Positions 6,131-6,766 of a stretch of DNA of 6,766 nucleotides are shown in pieces. Below the pieces are notes generated by a model. The model saw nothing but the letters and a program-made list of their open reading frames with translations, was not told the DNA's origin and ran no database searches. The stretch covers positions 1 to 6,766 of the forward strand of contig JAIFNJ010000042.1 of NCBI GenBank assembly GCA_020047835.1, in the 5' to 3' direction. Position numbers and translations under genes: made by a program. Each line of letters begins with the position of its first letter. Positions within the stretch are counted from its first letter, which is position 1. The stretch comes from Bacteroidota bacterium (GTDB lineage: Bacteria; Bacteroidota; Bacteroidia; Bacteroidales; SZUA-534).

Positions 6131-6766
6131 TTATTTTGATAAGTTTTGATTATTTCCTTGTTTGACCCAAGCTGCTATTGAAATGAGAACCAAGCTTATT
6201 ATTGAAACATAAACAAAGGTAGGAATTGGAACCGGATCGCCACTTCCATAAGAATGCAACCCCGATAAATAATAATTCACTCCAAAATAGGTCATTAAAA
6301 CTGAAAAGAATGCATAAATTGAAAGTGTATTATAAGCAAACCGCCCTCGCATACCTGGAATTAAACGGGCATGGGTTACAAATGAATATATAAGAATAGT
6401 AATTAAACTCCAGGTTTCTTTAGGATCCCATCCCCAATATCGGCCCCATGATTCATTGGCCCAAACAGCTCCTAAAAAGGTTCCAATAGTTAGAAAGTAA
6501 AGCCCTAATATGAGTGTCTTGTGATTTATCTTTGTTAATGTTTCAATGGTTTCTTCCAAACGGGAATAATTGCTCTTATTTTGAAGTATATATAATATAA
6601 GTACAATAATACCTAAAAGTGCCCCTAACCCCAGAAATCCATAACTACCCGTAATTACAGAAACGTGTACCGTTAACCAATACGATTTGAGTACCGGCAC
6701 CAAATTAGTTATTTCAGGATCCATAAAGCTTAAATGGGCAACCATCAAGGTAAACCCAGATAAAAC
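6131..6766 (-). CDS. ccsA: CcsA/ResC-type cytochrome c biogenesis protein, C-terminal part (partial, 5' end outside window)
   Basis: The minus-strand frame is open from the window edge to TAA at 6131-6133, giving 211 residues. It is the heme-handling half of System II cytochrome c maturation, which exports heme and joins it to apocytochrome c outside the inner membrane. The heme-binding WWD loop is clear at about 102-120 (W-A-N-E-S-W-G-R-Y-W-G-W-D-P-K-E). Its partners are visible: periplasmic His34 (W-L-T-V-H-V), periplasmic His171 (G-L-H-S-Y-G) and His132 (F-V-T-H-A-R-L), matching P-His1, P-His2 and the transmembrane His of CcsBA. Five hydrophobic segments lie at about 35-61, 84-103, 119-135, 146-167 and 184-201. 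The TTG at 6746-6748 and ATG at 6743-6745 are not credible starts, since the frame continues upstream with family-like hydrophobic sequence (V-L-S-G-F-T). In this phylum CcsA is often fused behind ResB/CcsB; whether that holds here cannot be seen. It converges on the sensor kinase. Confidence 0.93.
   Translation of the reverse strand, partial: VLSGFTLMVAHLSFMDPEITNLVPVLKSYWLTVHVSVITGSYGFLGLGALLGIIVLILYILQNKSNYSRLEETIETLTKINHKTLILGLYFLTIGTFLGAVWANESWGRYWGWDPKETWSLITILIYSFVTHARLIPGMRGRFAYNTLSIYAFFSVLMTYFGVNYYLSGLHSYGSGDPVPIPTFVYVSIISLVLISIAAWVKQGNNQNLSK

Noticed and set aside
6743..6748. TTG/ATG as the true start of the CcsA gene
   Set aside because: The frame stays open to the window edge with family-like hydrophobic sequence, and a start here would remove the N-terminal membrane helices of CcsA.

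Overview
The window looks like a piece of a Bacteroidota (Bacteroidetes) chromosome. It is AT-rich, with roughly two thirds A+T by eye, and the starts lack Shine-Dalgarno sequences. One -7 box matches the Bacteroidota consensus TAnnTTTG. The gene families also fit the phylum: an OmpA-type protein with TPR and PD40 repeats, a TPR/PAS hybrid sensor kinase, a SpoIIE-type phosphatase tail and a System II (CcsA) cytochrome c maturation protein. There is no sign of a mobile element, CRISPR array, tRNA or rRNA.

Layout from left to right: (1) the last 46 codons of a SpoIIE/PP2C-like phosphatase (+), closed by a strong 14-bp hairpin. (2) A complete 646-residue exported protein (+) built as TPR, five PD40 blades, a carboxypeptidase-regulatory-like fold and an OmpA peptidoglycan-binding domain; this is the domain order of the type IX secretion protein PorE. 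(3) A complete 317-residue ROK-family sugar kinase (+), preceded by a good -7 element. (4) A complete 861-residue membrane sensor histidine kinase (+) with periplasmic TPRs, one transmembrane helix, a coiled coil, a PAS domain and a HisKA/HATPase_c core. (5) The last 211 codons of a CcsA-type heme handling protein (-), running off the right edge and converging on the kinase across a shared bidirectional terminator.

The four plus-strand genes are separated by 84-212 bp gaps with candidate terminators or promoters, so they look like separate transcription units. No shared pathway is evident. Two (the phosphatase tail and the histidine kinase) are signalling proteins, two (the OmpA protein and CcsA) belong to the cell envelope, and the ROK kinase is sugar metabolism. 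I see no clear novel system. The points most worth checking are the PorE-like architecture without a lipobox, the orphan TPR sensor kinase, and the edge-truncated CcsA, which may be the end of a ResB-CcsA fusion.
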